Part shown: positions 4,979 to 5,425 of the stretch, in pieces
Layout of the letters: each line of letters begins with the position of its first letter
How positions within the stretch are numbered: position 1 is the stretch's first letter
From: Trueperaceae bacterium
Lineage (GTDB): Bacteria; Deinococcota; Deinococci; Deinococcales; Trueperaceae
DNA: 5,425 nucleotides
NCBI GenBank assembly: GCA_007121175.1
Contig: SKMG01000171.1
Coordinates: 1-5,425, forward strand
Direction: 5' to 3'
Made by a program: the position numbers and the translations under genes
Notes under the pieces: generated by a model
The model's input: only the letters and a program-made list of their open reading frames with translations
The model's database searches: none
Told to the model about the DNA's origin: nothing

Positions 4979-5320
4979 ATGGCCAAGGCCTACATCATCG
5001 GCGGCATCTTGGGCGCAATCATCGTGATCATCATCGGCTTCGTCTGGGGTGGCTGGGTCATCCAGTCGACGGCCGAGCGACTGGGTGCTGAGCGGGTCAA
5101 CGCTGCACTCGTCAGCGCCCTGACCCCGATCTGCGTAGACCGCGCCGTGGAGGAGCCAGAACGATTCGATGAGCTCGCTGAGGTCACCAGCCCGTTCGCG
5201 CGTAGGAGCTTCGTCGAGGAGGCAGGCTGGGCCACACCCCCCGACAGCGACTCGCCCCATCGAGGCCTAGCCACGGCCTGCGCGGCCGCCCTCGATGTGG
5301 TGGCGCGATCGCACCCCTGA
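4979..5320 (+). CDS. Small single-pass membrane protein, conserved hypothetical with PIC and GWAT motifs
   Basis: The 113-residue product starts MAKAYIIGGILG and has one strongly hydrophobic helix (about 5-24), rich in Ile and Gly, followed by WGGWV. The rest is a soluble domain of about 85 residues, probably extracytoplasmic or periplasmic if the basic N-terminus stays inside. From memory this resembles a widespread uncharacterised family, common in rhizobia and related alphaproteobacteria, with the pattern: N-terminal helix, FxWGGWV, AxxxALxPICV, a Phe-Val turn, GWATxPGS, and a final ACA. Here those appear as ALTPICV (47-53), RSFVEEAGWATPPDSD (76-91) and ATACAAAL (98-105). The two cysteines, Cys52 and Cys101, are the only ones and could form a disulfide. 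Function is unknown. The gene stands alone, with its own ribosome-binding site and a 411-bp upstream region. Confidence 0.8.
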   Translation: MAKAYIIGGILGAIIVIIIGFVWGGWVIQSTAERLGAERVNAALVSALTPICVDRAVEEPERFDELAEVTSPFARRSFVEEAGWATPPDSDSPHRGLATACAAALDVVARSHP

Positions 5321-5425
5321 GCCGCGATCGGAGCTCCGCGAGTTCGGCGTGCCCCTTGCGTGCGGCACCGGCGCCAGGGCTCGGAGCGTAGGTCGTCGAA
5401 CGCCCGGCGGTAGCGCTGAGGCTCC
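5321..5425. other. Right-edge sequence with nothing assignable
   Basis: The 105 bases after the last stop contain a GGAGCTCC palindrome core near 5330-5337 and a weak stem (GTGCC near 5350 with GGCAC near 5365), with no T run. A minus-strand frame open from the right edge (beginning EPQRYRRAFDDLRSEP) could be the end of a neighbouring gene. But it finds no stop before running deep into the antisense of the small membrane protein, so I do not call it. Confidence 0.4.

Noticed and set aside
4990..5425. Minus-strand frame open from the right edge
   Set aside because: Most of it is antisense to the small membrane protein and has no stop near the end of that gene. Its third positions align with those of the real gene, as expected for a shadow.

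Overview
This is a GC-rich bacterial chromosome segment (about two-thirds G+C by eye) with a strong G/C preference at third codon positions in every gene. I cannot name the organism. A TANNNT box a few bases before one start codon would suit an actinobacterium-like host with leaderless mRNAs. The small membrane protein near the right end resembles a family I know mainly from alphaproteobacteria. Taxonomy is therefore left open. I see no rRNA, tRNA, CRISPR array, insertion sequence or phage gene.

Layout from left to right. Bases 1-668 (minus strand) hold the N-terminal two-thirds of a PfkB/ribokinase-type sugar or nucleoside kinase that runs off the left edge. It is preceded by a 23-codon ORF with a strong ribosome-binding site whose stop overlaps the kinase start (ATGA). 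A 355-bp divergent region follows. It contains a sigma70-like promoter embedded in a 43-bp dyad-symmetric block, with an intrinsic terminator almost immediately downstream. Bases 1092-1955 (plus) encode a bacterial-type poly(ADP-ribose) glycohydrolase (TIGR02452 type) with an intact GGG-X7-QEE signature. Bases 2072-3451 (plus) encode a 12-helix MFS transporter with a possible leaderless start and short tandem repeats upstream. Convergent to it, 3533-4567 (minus) encodes an aldo/keto reductase with a complete catalytic tetrad. After a 411-bp spacer, 4979-5320 (plus) encodes a 113-residue single-pass membrane protein with two conserved-looking cysteines. The last 105 bases contain nothing I can call.

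The genes do not form one obvious pathway. The most suggestive pairing is the kinase and the ADP-ribose-releasing glycohydrolase, transcribed divergently around a shared control region that looks highly organised. Whether they are functionally linked, for example in recycling ADP-ribose-derived ribose or nucleosides, is a hypothesis only. The MFS transporter, reductase and small membrane protein look like independent metabolic or envelope genes.
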